DNA of 64,000 nt from Cylindrobasidium torrendii FP15055 ss-10 (lineage: Eukaryota; Basidiomycota; Agaricomycetes; Agaricales; Physalacriaceae), in the NCBI GenBank assembly GCA_000934385.1, contig KN880470.1, positions 62,001-126,000 of the forward strand. Direction: 5' to 3'. Numbering within the stretch: position 1 is the stretch's first letter; every line of letters begins with the position of its first letter. Positions 9,859 to 22,898 of this stretch are shown here, in pieces. The notes below the pieces were generated by a model. It was not told where the DNA came from and did no database searches. It saw nothing but the letters and a program-made list of their open reading frames with translations. The position numbers were made by a program, and so were the translations under genes.

Positions 9859-12669
9859 ATGTCGCGCTTCGAAGGAGGAGAGTATGATGGACCACCACCA
9901 GGGGTAAACCCTTATATTCGCGGACCTGACGGTATGGGTGGTCCGCCCAACGTTGTCAACGTCAATGCGGGCCCGACCGGCGGCAGCCCCACGAGCGGAG
10001 GGTATGGCGGCCTCGATCGGCGCGGTTATCAGATGTATGCCAACGCTATGCTGAGATCTATGGGCGGCCCTGCCGATTGGGAAAACGGCTGGGAGGGTGC
10101 CGGGCAAAATGGACCAAACAGATCCAACACCGCTAGTTCTATTTTGAACCATCATCACACATCACCCCCTCCCCCCTCTTCAAACTCGCTTTACGCGCTG
10201 GGCGATACCCGCAATCCCGCCGCCGCCAATAATCCCGAACGTTCGACACAGTCGCCTGTCTCCGCCGTCGGTGGTGTCCCCTCTCCCGCCCAACAAGCTT
10301 CCACAACGCCTGCCCGCACTGTTCTGTGGTGGGGAGATCTCGAGCCCTGGATGGATGAAGAATATGCGAAACAAGTCTGCAAGCTCATGGGCTGGGAGCC
10401 CATTGGCATCAAGGTCCCGCAACCGCCGCCAGATCCCGCCACGGGCCAGGCTCTCAATAACCCAGGCTACTGCTTCCTGACATTCTCTACTCCCGCCAAT
10501 GCTGCCGCCGTTCTCGCCCAGATTGCAAACAACCCCGCTGGCGCTCCCATGACCATGCCGAACTCGGCTAAGCCGTTCAACCTCAACTGGGCATCAGCAG
10601 TGCCGGCATCGTCTATGCCACTTTCGCCTTCTGCTCAGTACACAGGCGTGACTAGTGGTCAGAACCCGCAATTCCCCAAGGAGTTCTCCATTTTCGTCGG
10701 CGACCTTGCGCCAGAGACATCCAACTCAGACCTTGTCGCTGTTTTCCGCAACCCCGTCCTGGGCCTTCGCAGCGACCGCGAACCCAAATTTATTCGCCCC
10801 TTCCTGAGCTGTAAGAGCGCCAAGATTATGCTGGACCCCGTCACGGGCATCTCGCGTGGCTACGGCTTTGTCAGGTATACATCTCGCCGATGCTGCTTGA
10901 CATTCAACTCACTTTTGTGCAGGTTTACCGACGAAGGCGATCAGCAGCGCGCGCTAGTGGAGATGCATGGACTCTATTGCTTGTCGAGACCCAGTACGTT
11001 ACGTCGTAAATCGCCTTGAACCAGACTAACCACTCTTCAGTGCGCATCTCGCCAGCCACGGCCAAGTTCAAGCCGACGACGGTCATGGCGGGTCCTGACC
11101 TTTCGCAGCTTCAATACCCACCCGCGCCCACTCCACACCAAATGATGGCGATGCACCACCCCGCTATGCAGCATCCCGCCATGATGCAAATGTCCCACCC
11201 GTCTCATGCATCGCTGCATTCGATGTCGTCGGGCTCTGCTTCGTCGTTCGATGCATCTAGCTCTGGCACCGGCCTTAGCTCGAATACTTCGGTGTCGAAC
11301 AACAGCCTTAACTCGGCCGCCTTCAATTCTGTTGACGACATGATCAACCTGCCTCATCATGTCCTTGCTCAGATTGCAAAGCAATACGCGACCGGGGAGC
11401 GCGAACCACCCAAGCCACCCCAGGCAACCTCCTCCATCACTTCTCAATTTGCCGACCGTCCTCCGTCCCAGCCTCAGCCGGGTCAGCCTGGTCAACGATA
11501 CTTTTCAGAGGAGTCGTGGAAGCATCATAACCAGGCGCAGGCTATCCTCAGCAACCTCATCGGGCCCAACGGCGAGCAGCTGACATCCAGCGACCCTTAC
11601 AACACAACGGTTTTCGTGGGCGGCCTATCCCCTCTCATCTCTGAGGACACGCTTCGCACTTTCTTTGCGCCTTTTGGAGATATTCACTATGTGCGTCCCA
11701 CATCATTTAGCTCTCAATATCACTGATTAATCCCTGCTGTAGGTTAAAGTGCCGGTCGGCAAGCATTGCGGTTTCGTCCAGTTCGTCCGCAAGACAGACG
11801 CAGAGCGCGCCATCGAGAAAATGCAAGGTTTCCCTATCGGCGGCAGCAGGATCCGTTTGAGCTGGGGCCGTAGCCAATGTATGTGGTTACAACACCTGTT
11901 TCATTGACGTACCTATACTGAACTAGTTCTAGATAAGGCAGCGCAGGCAGCAGCGCAGGCCGCCCAAGCGGCAGCGCTCCAATCGCACCTCGCGTCGGCC
12001 TTCCCGCTCCTCACACCGGAGCAACTTCAAGCCATCCAGCTTATGAAGCTCAATCAAATGAATGGAGGGCAGTCGCCGCCCCCGTTGCCGCCTCCACCGC
12101 CGCCGCAGCAACAGCAACAGCAGCAGCAGCAGCAATCTCAACAGCCGCAACAAGTTCAGCTTCCCCACGTGTCGGATAAGGAGGCTTTTCTGTCGGGGCA
12201 TCACCAGGGGGCCAGTCGTGAACTACTTGACTTCGGTGATCTCGCTGCCCCAAACCAGGCCTTCTCTCCCTTTTCGCCTGAAGCGGCGGCGTATGGACGT
12301 CGTGACTCCGTCTCGAACGGCCTTCCGCATCCATCCAAGTCGTATGCACCAGGCTTTTACGAAGACATCCGCGCTGACTCGGCGGCCAGCATCCTCAAGT
12401 CCGCTCTAGACGCTCGCCCTAACAGCGCCAACCGCTACTACCTCTCCGGTTCTCCTCCGGTGGGCAACGTCAACCGCGGACACATGTCTCGCCCATCGTC
12501 TGGCCATCCCATGGACATGCAGCAAGAGTTTGATGCGATGCACGACCTCAACGGCACCCTGGCCAGCTTGGACCTTGACCGCGAGCGCCCTTGGAAGTCC
12601 CCGGCGGAAAGTTCGGATAGCGGCGCGTCTGTTCAGTTCCAGATGACAATGAACCCCACATCCCCGTAA
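9859..12669 (+). CDS. RNA-binding protein with three RRM domains, Nam8/Ngr1/Csx1-like
   Basis: Five exons are split by short introns near 10875-10922, 10992-11040, 11692-11743 and 11880-11931. A glycine- and asparagine-rich N-terminus leads to RRM1 (TVLWWGDLEPWMDEEYAKQV, later GYCFLTF). RRM2 has FSIFVGDLAPETSNSDL and GYGFVRF, and RRM3 has TTVFVGGLSPLISEDTL and GFVQF. This order, with the WWGDLEPWMDE form of RRM1, is typical of yeast Nam8/Ngr1 and fission yeast Csx1, proteins that affect splicing or mRNA stability. The C-terminal part has an alanine-rich helix, a poly-proline run and a poly-glutamine run near 12100-12150, then low-complexity sequence. Reading frames join cleanly, and I see no damage. 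The exact orthologue cannot be decided by eye. Confidence 0.9.
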
Positions 12670-13862
12670 ACTCTTTTAACGCATTCGTACGCCTTTGGCT
12701 TTCGCTTCACGACCTGTCGCGCCACAACTTTCACGATGTGTTTACTTCCGCGTTGGTTTTTCAGTTCCCTGCTCTCTACGTCTGCTATCTCAAACACCCT
12801 TTTTGTGATATCCTTCTTACCAACCCACTCTTACCTTTTCTTCATTCCTCCCTTCCCTTTCTTCATCCTCACCTAACACAACCGCGTCCATGATGGGAGT
12901 CGACGGCCTTTAATGTGTCTCTCCTTATATCGCGCCACATACCGTTTAGTTTTCCTCCGCCCTCCACTACACACACTATCGCGCTTGTGCACTCCTACCG
13001 ATCTGTCTTGTTTTGTTGTCTCTGTCTACGGAAAATGTTCAGTATACACCGTACTCTTGATAAAATTCCCCCACCTCATCCTTTCGCGACGAAACTCTAG
13101 GCCGGTATTATATGTAAACTCTCTCCAATGCATTTGTTACACTTCAGTACTTAGAACTCTGGACCGCTCGGTACTTGAAAGATTATGTTCAATGTTACAT
13201 ATGTTCTTTTTCATTGTATACAGTAAGTGGGACGTCAAGAAAAAGAACGCAAAGTTGTGAACTCGAAATGATTGCAGCGCAGCCAGATGCGCCCTCAGCT
13301 CCATCTCGCGCGCGGACATGCTTCTCAAAATTCGGATTGAATTCGATAGACACGTGCTGACAATGAATGAACCGATCTGGTAAGATGTGACTTGTCGATC
13401 CATGATGGTCATGGCCACTGCAAACAAACTGCAATATTGAGGAACAGAATCAAAGTACGAGCACGCAAGGTTGTTGATCACCTCAAGATGGCATGGTTAA
13501 AAGCTTACTCATATGAGCGCCAAAGGTGCACTGTGGGCGGGAATCGTCCGAGTCTGGGCGGGGATATCCCGAGGCGTGGGAAATTCTGAGCATAAGCTCG
13601 ATCACCTTTCTTCCTTATCCAGAACCATGACTATTCTGATTTGATGCACTGGTGACAAATGCTCAGCGTCTTGGAAGTTTGAAATGTCAGTCTCGATTTC
13701 ATTTTGTGCGGAAGTGACGAGGAGTCAAGGCATAGCATGGTGGTTACATAGCTGAGGATGGCAAGCTTGCCGAGCCGAGATACAACGTCAAGCAGCTACT
13801 GTTGAGCAGGACATTTAAAAGGAGGACTTTGGCCACCTAGTTATCATCATTCTACTACCGCA
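12670..13862. other. Intergenic, probable long 3' UTR and AKR promoter
   Basis: The first 250 bases after the stop are pyrimidine-rich and look like 3' untranslated sequence. No open frame in the 1.2 kb has family features. The right end carries the aldo/keto reductase promoter. Confidence 0.4.
13812..13821 (+). promoter_or_regulatory. TATA-like box, aldo/keto reductase
   Basis: An ATTTAAAAGG sequence lies about 50 bases upstream of the ATG at 13863, a usual position for a fungal TATA element. Confidence 0.4.
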
Positions 13863-15221
13863 ATGTCTTTCCTTGACCCCAACCCTGAACTCAAATCCAA
13901 GCTTGGCGTGTACCGCCTGCTCGCGCCGCAGGCGGGCGTTCATGTCTCTCCCATCTGCCTCGGCGGCCTTAGCATTGGCGACAAATGGAACGAATCTCTT
14001 GGAGAGATGACGAAGGAGTCGAGCTTTGATCTCTTGGACGCCTACTATGACCTTGGAGGCAATTTTATTGACACGGCGAACAACTAGTAAGTGCTGGGCC
14101 CATTTTCATGCACGGAAAACTGAGACATAATGATTGCAGTCAGAAAGGCACTTCCGAAGAATTCATCGGTGAATGGATAGAGAAGCGCGGTATCCGCGAC
14201 CAGCTTGTAATCGCCACGAAGGTACGTCCATGTCTGCGACAGTTCGTCCGCTCAAGCTGATGGCATGTGCCGTAGTACACCACCAACTCGAAGACGGGAG
14301 ACCTCTCTATCCAGAACCGTGTCAACTTCGCGGGAAACGGCACCAAATCCATGCGAATCAGTGTTGAAGGTAGCCTGAAGCGACTCCGCACGACCTACAT
14401 CGACCTCCTCTATGTGCACTGGTGGGACTACGCCACTTCCATTCGCGAGGTCATGGACTCCCTGCACGCTCTCGTCATGTCAGGAAAGGTCCTCTACCTC
14501 GGAATCTCGGACACGCCTGCCTGGGTCGTTGCACAAGCAAACCAGTACGCGCTCGACCACGGCAAGACGCCGTTCAGCGTGTATCAGGGACACTGGAACG
14601 TCCTCGACAGGGACTTTGAGCGCGATATCATTCCGATGGCGCGCGCCCATGGTATGGCACTAGCTCCCTGGGGTGTTCTCGGCGGCGGAAAGCTGCGCAC
14701 AGACGCAGAGGAGAAGAAGAGGGAGGAGAGTGGAGAGCAGCAGCGTACGTTCTATGGGCCGGACTGGAAGAGGTCCGAGACAGAGGCAGCGGTGTCGAGG
14801 GCGCTGGAGAAGGTTGCTGCTGATGTCGGCGCAAAGAGCATCACATCTAGTGCGTTTTTTCTCCTTCGTTTTTACGTCGACCTTTGCTCATTTCTTGCCG
14901 TGCTAGTCGCCATCGCCTACGTGATGCAGAAGGCACCCTATGTCTTCCCTATCATCGGCGGACGGAAGGTTACGCATCTGAAGGCGAATCTCGAGGCGTT
15001 GGACATTTCGTTGAGCAAGGAGAACATTGCATTTATCGAGAACGCGGCGCCTCACAACCCGGGCTTCCTTGCCACCCTCATCGTGCGTCCTTCATCGCAT
15101 CGCTTGCCAAGTATAACGTTTGCTCACCCACGTACAGGGAGATGGAACCGGATATGGTCCTTTCTTCACCGGCGCCGGAGCAATGGTGAAGCAGCCTCTT
15201 GTTGAACCAATCAAGCCCTGA
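13863..15221 (+). CDS. Aldo/keto reductase, aryl-alcohol dehydrogenase type
   Basis: Five exons joined by short GT-AG introns (near 14090-14139, 14222-14275, 14851-14908, 15081-15137) encode an NADPH-dependent TIM-barrel reductase. The catalytic tetrad is visible: aspartate and tyrosine in [11 protein letters not shown], lysine in LVIATKYTT and histidine in LLYVHWWD. Later blocks [21 protein letters not shown] and [14 protein letters not shown] also match the fungal Aad-like branch, and the C-terminal cofactor site appears as [18 protein letters not shown]. Such enzymes reduce aromatic aldehydes in white-rot and other fungi, but the substrate here is not known. Length and order match the family, and no break is visible. 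Confidence 0.93.
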
Positions 15222-15813
15222 TCTTGATGTATACGAGTTGTACCGAGTCGAACAATAAATAGTGAGAAACAAGATATGCGCAGAAACCAGTTTATACATC
15301 CGTAAATCGTATTACAAGTTGCAGGTTGCAATGATTGTAGGGAAAAGACAAAGCCAGCGTCAGAAATTAAGGTCAAAAGTGGAGTCTTGAATTAAGGAGA
15401 CCCATTTTAGTCCTGGTCCTTTGGCGCTACATGCCACAACCTTAGCCGCACATATCCTTGCATTATAAGTATAACTGTAGATGCAAACCACCGCATCAAG
15501 CTGGCCAATGCTCTTTTTCTCGGAATGTACAACCCTAGCCGATACAATTCAACATCATTCTTCCCATACAGTAAAACACAGGAAACGCTGTCAGACAACA
15601 AACAGTGTATTAGCATAGACATGTCACTATACGCGCAGCAGAGTATGTATCTCGAACCCCTCCGCCGCAAACGCCAAACAAAACGATTACACTACGTAGA
15701 AAAACAAAAGTCCTGTGCAGGTCCATCTCAGTCGTAAGCAGATATCGTATCCAAATGGTCCATTCCATTCACGCCTCCCCATCATCAGCTCAACTCAAGG
15801 CTCTCCCCTTCCT
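15222..15813. other. Intergenic between convergent genes
   Basis: The aldo/keto reductase and the heparinase-like gene end toward each other across this 0.6 kb. It is AT-rich and I see no gene or repeat in it. Confidence 0.4.
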
Positions 15814-18172
15814 CTATGAATCATGGCTATCCAAACTCCAATCATCCAACGCAACACTCTTCGGCGTCTTCAACTCAACATCGCTGCCCCACTGCGGGCT
15901 GAACAACACCTGGATGTCATTCGAGCCTGCGTCCAAGGTGATCATGACCGTAGTGATACCAGGGTTCGGCTGGTCCTTGTCTCCGCCAGTGCTCGGCGTC
16001 GTCGTGAAGCTTGCACCACTAGGCGACAGAATTTCCATCTGTAGCGTTTTGCCATCACGCTCGAGAGTAGCCTTTGTACCATCGGTGGAGACAGTTGCGT
16101 TGGTGTGCATCGTCCATTGCACACCCGCGGAAGAGTTCACTTCATCCTGGATGAGGACTTGGCGGCGGTTGTTGAACATGCGCACACCGCGCTTAACGCT
16201 TGTCCTGAAGAACTGTCAGCCAATATCGCCAGATAATTGAGATGTGACAACGTACGCATCATAAGCGCTAGTCATATCTACAACCCAGAAGGCCGTACCC
16301 TCCCATGGCATAACGGTGCTGGAGCCTTGCTTGGTACCGCTGCTGCCCTTGTTGAGAATCTTTGGCGTAGCAGTGACCAGCTGGTTGTTCCCGCCAATGA
16401 CAAGCGTGTTCTGGCCTTGGGTTTCCTTGCGGTAATACGTCCATCGGACAGCGTCCTGAGCCTGGCTGGCAAAGTAATCCGTGCTAAGATAGTCTCCAGA
16501 ACCGAACTCCCCAGCCCAGCGAGTACCCATTGCATCAAGCACGAAGTCGCCGACATCCAAATCATTGTGCGTCTGGTGACCTTGGAGGCTTCCAGCTTTC
16601 ATGCCAACATAGACTGCGTTTTGGTCCGTCCACGATGAGCGCATTGCAACCCACTGGTCGAGATCATCATCAAAGAAGCCATCGACCTCCTTGCCGTCCC
16701 AGTACGCGCCAGTAAGACCTGGGTTGTACCAGAACATTGCCCACGGCTCAGCCGCATCCCAACGATCGCGCTGGAAGAGAGAGTATTGCGGGATGTTGTA
16801 GTAGTCGCCGTAGAACATGATGGAGTTGGCAGTGGACGAAAACTTGTTGGGGCCGTGGTCGCCATATTCAAACATGGAAGTAGCGCCATAGACGTGCATG
16901 TGGAACTCTCCCGTCTTCTTGAAATCGGGGTTGACCGTCATGAGTTCGTAATCAGAGCCAGTGGCGGTGATGAGTGCGTTGGCCATTTCAGCGTGACCCA
17001 TGGTGCCGAAATACCAGTAATTCGGGGTTTCCGCCCAAGTGCCATCGGAAGAGACAGCCATGGCGCAATTTTGCTTAGCGTTGTCAATGGTGAGACCAAG
17101 AAGGGCCGAAGCATGGCCGGCATCGTCCTCATCAATGATGGCAAGAGAAGCCACAGTAAGCCCGGCGTTGCAGACACAGTTCCAGTTGCCGCGGATGTTC
17201 TGTGTCCACCAAGCATTGTTGTTGAGGGCATCAACACCGTATGTGAGAGCATGGTCGTTGATGGCGGCGCGGATGGTGGTCTTTTGGTCATCCGTCCAAA
17301 CGTCGTGGAGCCAGTCGTACGCAATGCCGAAGGCCATGGCCATCTCGGCTGTGTCGAGGAAATGCGCGCTGTTCCAGCGGTCGGTCTCAGTGAAAGTGGA
17401 TCCTTCGGAGTTGCCAGCGGCGCTCTGTGCATGATGATGAGAAATGGCCTGTTCAATTCCGCGTACGACGCACCTGGAGCTCAAGGTAGACGCGATCGAC
17501 GAACTTGGTGTCGGTGGTCATGCGGTAGGTGTACGAGAGCGCCTTGACACGCTGCTTGACCTCGCGCGAGATATCGAGGATACCCGAATCGCCATCCATG
17601 TAGTAAGCAACAGGGCCTTGGTCGAGGAGACTGTTTGCATAGTCTTGAATGGTCTTGTCCCAGCTCTTCATGTATGGATCCTGTTTGATGAAGTCTGGCA
17701 AAGCGTCCCACTTCTGTTTTGGCGCAAACAACCTTGGGCGATCCTCGCGGACGGAAGTAGGCGCCGGGGATGAAGGAGCGAACGTGTCTTTGGGCCAGGC
17801 GAGTTGAGAGTTGACCGTGGGAGTCGAGAACGCAGCGCCATTGGTGGTCGAGGGATAAAGCGGAATTGAAAACTCTGTGTTGCTGGACGTTGGGAACAGG
17901 CCAATGTCATTTTTCACAGAGGCGACTGCAGAAGGATCGCTCGGGGCGGTGTCACCGTCACTGCCAGATGAAGAGGATGACGACGAATTGTTGTTGTCAC
18001 GGGCGGCACGAGAGCCAAGGACACCACCGAGGACGGCACCGACGATGACCAGAATGGCGACGAGCACGGGCAAGCCGATACGGATCCAGGGAGAGGTGCG
18101 CTTTTTCGGGGGTGGCTGGCCGATGAAGTGGTCGGCGCTGTCGTCCGCATGGACAGCGTTGTAGTTCACCAT
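15814..18172 (-). CDS. Membrane-anchored heparinase II/III-like protein
   Basis: Three exons are joined by two introns near 17462-17413 and 16254-16208. The ATG at 18172 opens a roughly 50-residue cytosolic head with a basic patch (PPPKKRTSPW) and one hydrophobic span, IGLPVLVAILVIVGAVLGGV. A serine-rich stalk follows, so this is a type II membrane protein with its catalytic part outside the cytosol. The body resembles polysaccharide lyases with an alpha-toroid and beta-sandwich fold: RPRLFAPKQKWDALP, FGIAYDWLHDVWTDDQK, NNAWWTQNIRGNWNCVCNAG, then HQTHNDLDVGDFVLDAMGTRW, where the histidine and tyrosine-rich centre of heparinase II-like enzymes is expected. The substrate is not known in fungi. 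Frames join cleanly and it looks intact. Confidence 0.82.
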
Positions 18173-18926
18173 CGTGTGTGTGACCACTAGCTGCGCTAGG
18201 TGAATGAGAAAAAGAAGGAAAGGTCCAACCCAGGCGGTGGTGAGGTGAAGAAGAAGAGGTGGTCGGTTCGAAAACGCCGCTTATATGAGGCAGGCCAGGT
18301 GGTGGCTGAATGAAACAGTAACCGGATGTGACATATATGTCATCGACATCATCCCCTACAAAGTTGTCTTTTTGATCCCATCGTGCTCATCACGGCTGAC
18401 AGTGAGCTCGAGGGCGGGAGATGCTCGTCGATGCCAGAACAACAGTCTCCGCTTCCCCACACTGCGCAGTGAGCTCCAGCAACAGTCTGTTTACAGTTGT
18501 AGCCCAAAAATAACCTTTGCTTTGATCGTAATCTCAGCCAGGCCGCACTACACTGCCCCGAAGGAGGAGTCCTGCTGCCACGGAGCGCCCACCGAGTCTA
18601 GACGAAGAAAGAGAGACACGCATTTGCCAGCCATTCTTTCAGCTATCTTGCTTCACAACCCCAAAACCTTACATGGCATCGCTCTGGAAAACTTGAGGAT
18701 AAGTTGTCCGTGTACATCACAATTCGTGCAAAACGAGCTCATATAAATATGTATATCAAGCAACGTATGGGATAAAGTACATATAATAATCAGCCCCAAA
18801 AGAATATAGTACGGCTACACAGATACACAGACGGACAAACACATCGATGCAGTCCACACCCTTCTTGTCGCGACCCATGGATGCTTCCTCACCCGACAAA
18901 GCCATCGCGACACACTACACAGGCAG
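18173..18926. other. Intergenic, heparinase-like promoter
   Basis: A TATATAA-like box on the minus strand at about 18280-18287 lies 110 bases upstream of the heparinase-like ATG. The rest, up to the stop of the Zn2Cys6 gene, shows no gene. Confidence 0.4.
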
Positions 18927-21900
18927 TCACACATGCTCCAACCCGAATTCCCTCACGAAATTCCTCCAAATATCGTCCTGTGTCGGCTCAGCAGCTGCAC
19001 TATACGCATACCCCATCGGCGCCGCAGCCTGTCCTATCTGGCTCATGAATCCGCCCCCGCCTCCCATAATCAATCCTGTATCCATCGCTGCAGCACTCAT
19101 TCCATTCATCCCGTTCATCACTGGCGCACCATTGGTCGCGTCCATGGGGGAGCCACCACCCGGCGCTTGCGTGAACATGCTTGGTTGCGCAATTCTGGGC
19201 GATGGGTCGTAGGACGACGGGCTGTCAAACTGCTGTTGGGACTGCTGAGGCGAAACAAAGTCCATGGTAGGCGCCTGAGTGAACATGTTCCCAGTGCTGG
19301 CGCTTCCCATCCCAAACGCTGCAGGATCCGTCTGCATGGCGTACGTTGTCGACCCCAAGTTGTCGTAGTATTGCATAAGGTCGTTGTCGCTCCCCGGTAT
19401 GCCATCGTGGCTCGTCGCGGGACTGCTTGCATCGCTCCCTCCGAAGGAATCAAAATTGTTGTAGTTAACATTTTGTTGTTGCTGCTGACTAGAGCCCCCG
19501 CTGCCCTGTGAGTTGATGGACGATGGTGAGGTCGATGAGGGTCGGGTATTGATGACAGACTTAACGCCGCCAAGGACAGACAACTCGTCGGGCATGTCTG
19601 GATCACCCGAGGACATTCGGCGGTGATTCTGACCCGTTGAGGTGAACTGCGTGAAGGCGGCATTTGCTCGTTCCCGAAGCTTTATCAAGATGGGCTAGAG
19701 CACATTGGTTGGGGCATATACATGAACGCGATAAAATCAAGCGCACCATGGTCTTTGGAGGCCGAATCCGCCTTGAACCTTCCTCGTAGAAAGGAATGGT
19801 CTGGTTTAGTAATATCAACGCATCGTGCGAGAGCGTGCACGACGGGCTCTCAACAACGAGCGCACCAAGAACAACCTGATGTCGTCAGTTTTGCCATGCA
19901 GAACCGGAAAGTGAAGGTGCATACGATGGATGAAAAGACACCCGACCAAAAGAACCATGTCATGTCGCCGACGTTGGGATGGCTAATGTAGAGGCCTCGC
20001 AAACTGGAGATTATTCGACACGCACTGCGGTACGTCGCTAATACTGATGGCGCATATTGATGTTGCAGCGGATTGCGCGCCTGCGAGGAGATGGCTTGTG
20101 CGAAGTATGACCGGTGAATGTACATCAAATCTTCTTGGTGTCAAACTCGTTCCCATGTTCAGAGACGATGGACTCACTTGACTCCCGCTCGCATACTACG
20201 CAGTACTGCTGCATAGCATGTACCCTGTCTGGGGACCATGACCGTCCAGCCTCAGAGGCTTCAATAGGTGACTGGAGGTGGGTAGCCACCGGGAATTTGC
20301 GAATCTTCTTGTCCAAGTCGAGTAAAGCCTTGTACGATGGGACTCGTGTCGAAAATACATGCTGAATAGATATAGACAAGCAGCTGGCTGAATATCGGTA
20401 TTTCCATGCATGCCCTATGTTGCAATGAGCAGTGCGCCGAATCGCAGTAGTGTAGAAGAACCTACAGCCAAACTCCTTTTCACCAGATGGCTTTATGTAT
20501 GGCTCAGCATCGTCGGGGAATTTGCAATCCGAGTGTTGTATCATTATCGCTGGTGGACGCCCATTTACAATGCTCTGTCCGCAACGTCAGCAAACAGCCA
20601 ATGGGAGACGCAAACAACTGACGGTCCATGAATCATGAGTGTAGAGGTCCCAAAACAGCCGCCTCCGCCGCTGTTGCTCTTCTTCGTCCAAGTTCCATCC
20701 GGAGCTATCACGATCTACAGGTTGCTTGTTAGCGCTCGTAATATGATAACAGTGTTAGAGAGCTCACGGAGGCCAATCTACAATGCGTTAATATCAGAGA
20801 ATAGAAATGAAGATTGCAAGCAAACGCACTGTTTGTGCAAGCCTCGCAGCGAGACCGTGAATCACCCAACGGGCTTCATTGCTGCGGCGGTCCGAATTGT
20901 AGATGAAGCGGCACATCATAAACAACACTTGCACAGTTGCGGAGGTCACCTCGAGTAGCAACGGCTCAATCGACAGCGCTGCCTGGGCGAGGGCGTAGTA
21001 CTGTTCTCCCATGAGATGTGTGTCTTCGCCAATGTCGTGCAACGATCCATCCGCCATCATCATGAAGAATATAGACAATTTGTGGGAGTGAACGCTGTCA
21101 ATATTCGCGAAGCCTGGAGCGAAATATATTGGAGTGAGGACATTCAGAAGGAAATCTTGCTGGATTATGGGGTCGTACATCCATGCCGAATTCTTGTAAT
21201 ATAGATCCGCGAGATACATAGCGCGTTCTTGTGTGGGCATGTACTGCACGAAGATGGATTTGGTGTAGTTGCAGTCCTTGAGGCCAAAGGGGAAAGAGTT
21301 GACTAGATGAACAAGCTCATAGGGTAGGTCAAGGCGGGAATGGTCGTGGAAAGTGGCATCGCCGTCGGTTACGGGGAGAAGTTCTTGGAAGTACTTGGAG
21401 GTATGTTAGCAGAGAAGGGAGCTGGAGGCATTGGATTTCGCACCTCTGAGCCCGCAGTTTCGCCGTGGTATCGCGCTTGGCCATCCTTGCCGATGGAGAG
21501 GGTTCCTATAGCTTCAGACACTTCGTTGAGACCGGTCTCGTACAGCGCTTCGACTTCTTCATGATGATTGTCTCTAGGTTGGAGCAGCGGATGAGTGTCG
21601 CCGTTGCTCTGCTGGGAAAGCGCGCTTTCGAGCTCATGAATGCGGGACGTCAGATGTTTGACCTCTTCCGCTAGCTTCTCCGCATGAGCCATAATAACCC
21701 TGCCGGCGGTAAGTTCGTTAACGATGCCGGAGATAAGATCCGGCGTACTTGTTGCCCTTGGTCGCGGTGAGCACACCTACGGGCGCGTCAATAAACCTGC
21801 ATTATGGCTAGTGAGACAACTGACCATCGGGACATATGTTCGCGCATCCGCGCCTGTGGAGTTTAAGCACTTTGGACAATGGGCGGCAGAGCGCCTACGC

Positions 21901-22077
21901 ACCGAATACAGGATTGGCAGGGGAATATACGGTCGCATCGTAATTTCGAGCTGGCGCAAGCATTAGTACACCTTGGCGGTAGGTTTCTGGTCAAGCACAC
22001 CGTCGACATTCAGCACAAGAGAGCGCTGACTTGCGCGCTGCGGCGGAATCGAGTCCCCGCCTAGACTCAGCAGACAT
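18927..22077 (-). CDS. Zn2Cys6 transcription factor with fungal-specific regulatory domain
   Basis: The start at 22077 is followed by a binuclear zinc cluster assembled over three exons. It reads SCAECRRLKLRCDRIFPCQSC and then IRRGCANICPDG, with all six cysteines in the CX2CX6CX5-6CX2CX6-8C spacing. A short linker and a coiled coil follow (AHAEKLAEEVKHLTSRIHEL). The middle is the fungal_trans region: MYLADLYYKNSAWMYDPI, HGLAARLAQT, a QRRRRLFWDLYTHDSW block and GRPPAIMIQHSDCKFPDD. After YIHRSYFAQAI and WFFWSGVFSSIVVLGALV comes a long low-complexity tail rich in Q, S, G and M. It is a sequence-specific nuclear regulator with unknown targets. There are many small introns, whose borders in the 19.7-21.0 kb part are provisional. 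Nothing looks disrupted. Confidence 0.88.
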
Positions 22078-22898
22078 GGTGGCAGGAAGAGAAGAATGGA
22101 CGGCGGTATTATTCGGGGTAGAAATTTCAAGTTACAAGCATCCACTTGGTATTATAGAGACGCCCGCCGGCGCCGGCTGGCAGGGCAATCACAGATTGGA
22201 TAAGCTGCCATCACTAGAATAATAATCGGTTTATAGCGACTACAGCACTGCGCTTTTATTGACCTCCCGCTCCCTCCCACCTCCCTTGGACCGACAGTCT
22301 TTGACGGGGGACTCTGTCCAGACAAACGCTGCCTTTATGGTTTCCTTCACTCTGCGAGTCGGACTAGCACTGAGTTTCGACAGCGTTAAAGCCATGGAAT
22401 CCTCGCGCAAACTGGCCAAAAAACCGAGGAGTTAGGGAAAGGAGAATACAATGGAGAGCTTGGGCGTAGACTAAGAATACTTGGAACAATTCTGCCGCTG
22501 TTGTACCTAGCAGCGGCAGCCTATCGCTTGGTGCCACTCAGTGGCGACTGTACGATGCGGGCGATCGATTCCTATTGTCTCTTCGACGAGAGAAATATTT
22601 GCTTAGTCTGATTCTACCATAGCCTGGTACGAGCTATGGTAATAGTGTGTACAACACCATGCTATTAGCATCGCTTGACCCAGGCTCAAGCTAAGCACAG
22701 TCATGTGGGGAGTGCGGGCAATTTCTGAATGCTCGGAGAGTTCGAAAGGCTCTATTAGCCACCTCACTTTGCATAATCACAGCGCAGGCCATAAGTATCT
22801 CCACCAAGTTGAACTCCCTGACGCCGATTTTGTGGCGCTGAACAGTGTGAATACAGATACAAACAAAAGCACAGCATTGGTCACGCCTTCAGACCACC
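22078..22898. promoter_or_regulatory. Divergent intergenic region, Zn2Cys6 factor/TAF10
   Basis: About 0.8 kb separates the two divergent start codons. A short imperfect palindrome sits near 22618-22642 (CATAGCCTGGTACGAGCTATG). No open frame with family features is seen. Confidence 0.4.

Noticed and set aside
12913..13260. 115-codon plus-strand frame
   Set aside because: Composition is that of pyrimidine-rich 3' untranslated sequence, and no motif or splice context supports it.
18847..19663. Overlapping frames opposite the Zn2Cys6 factor tail
   Set aside because: They mirror the low-complexity Q/S/G-rich coding sequence and have no independent support.
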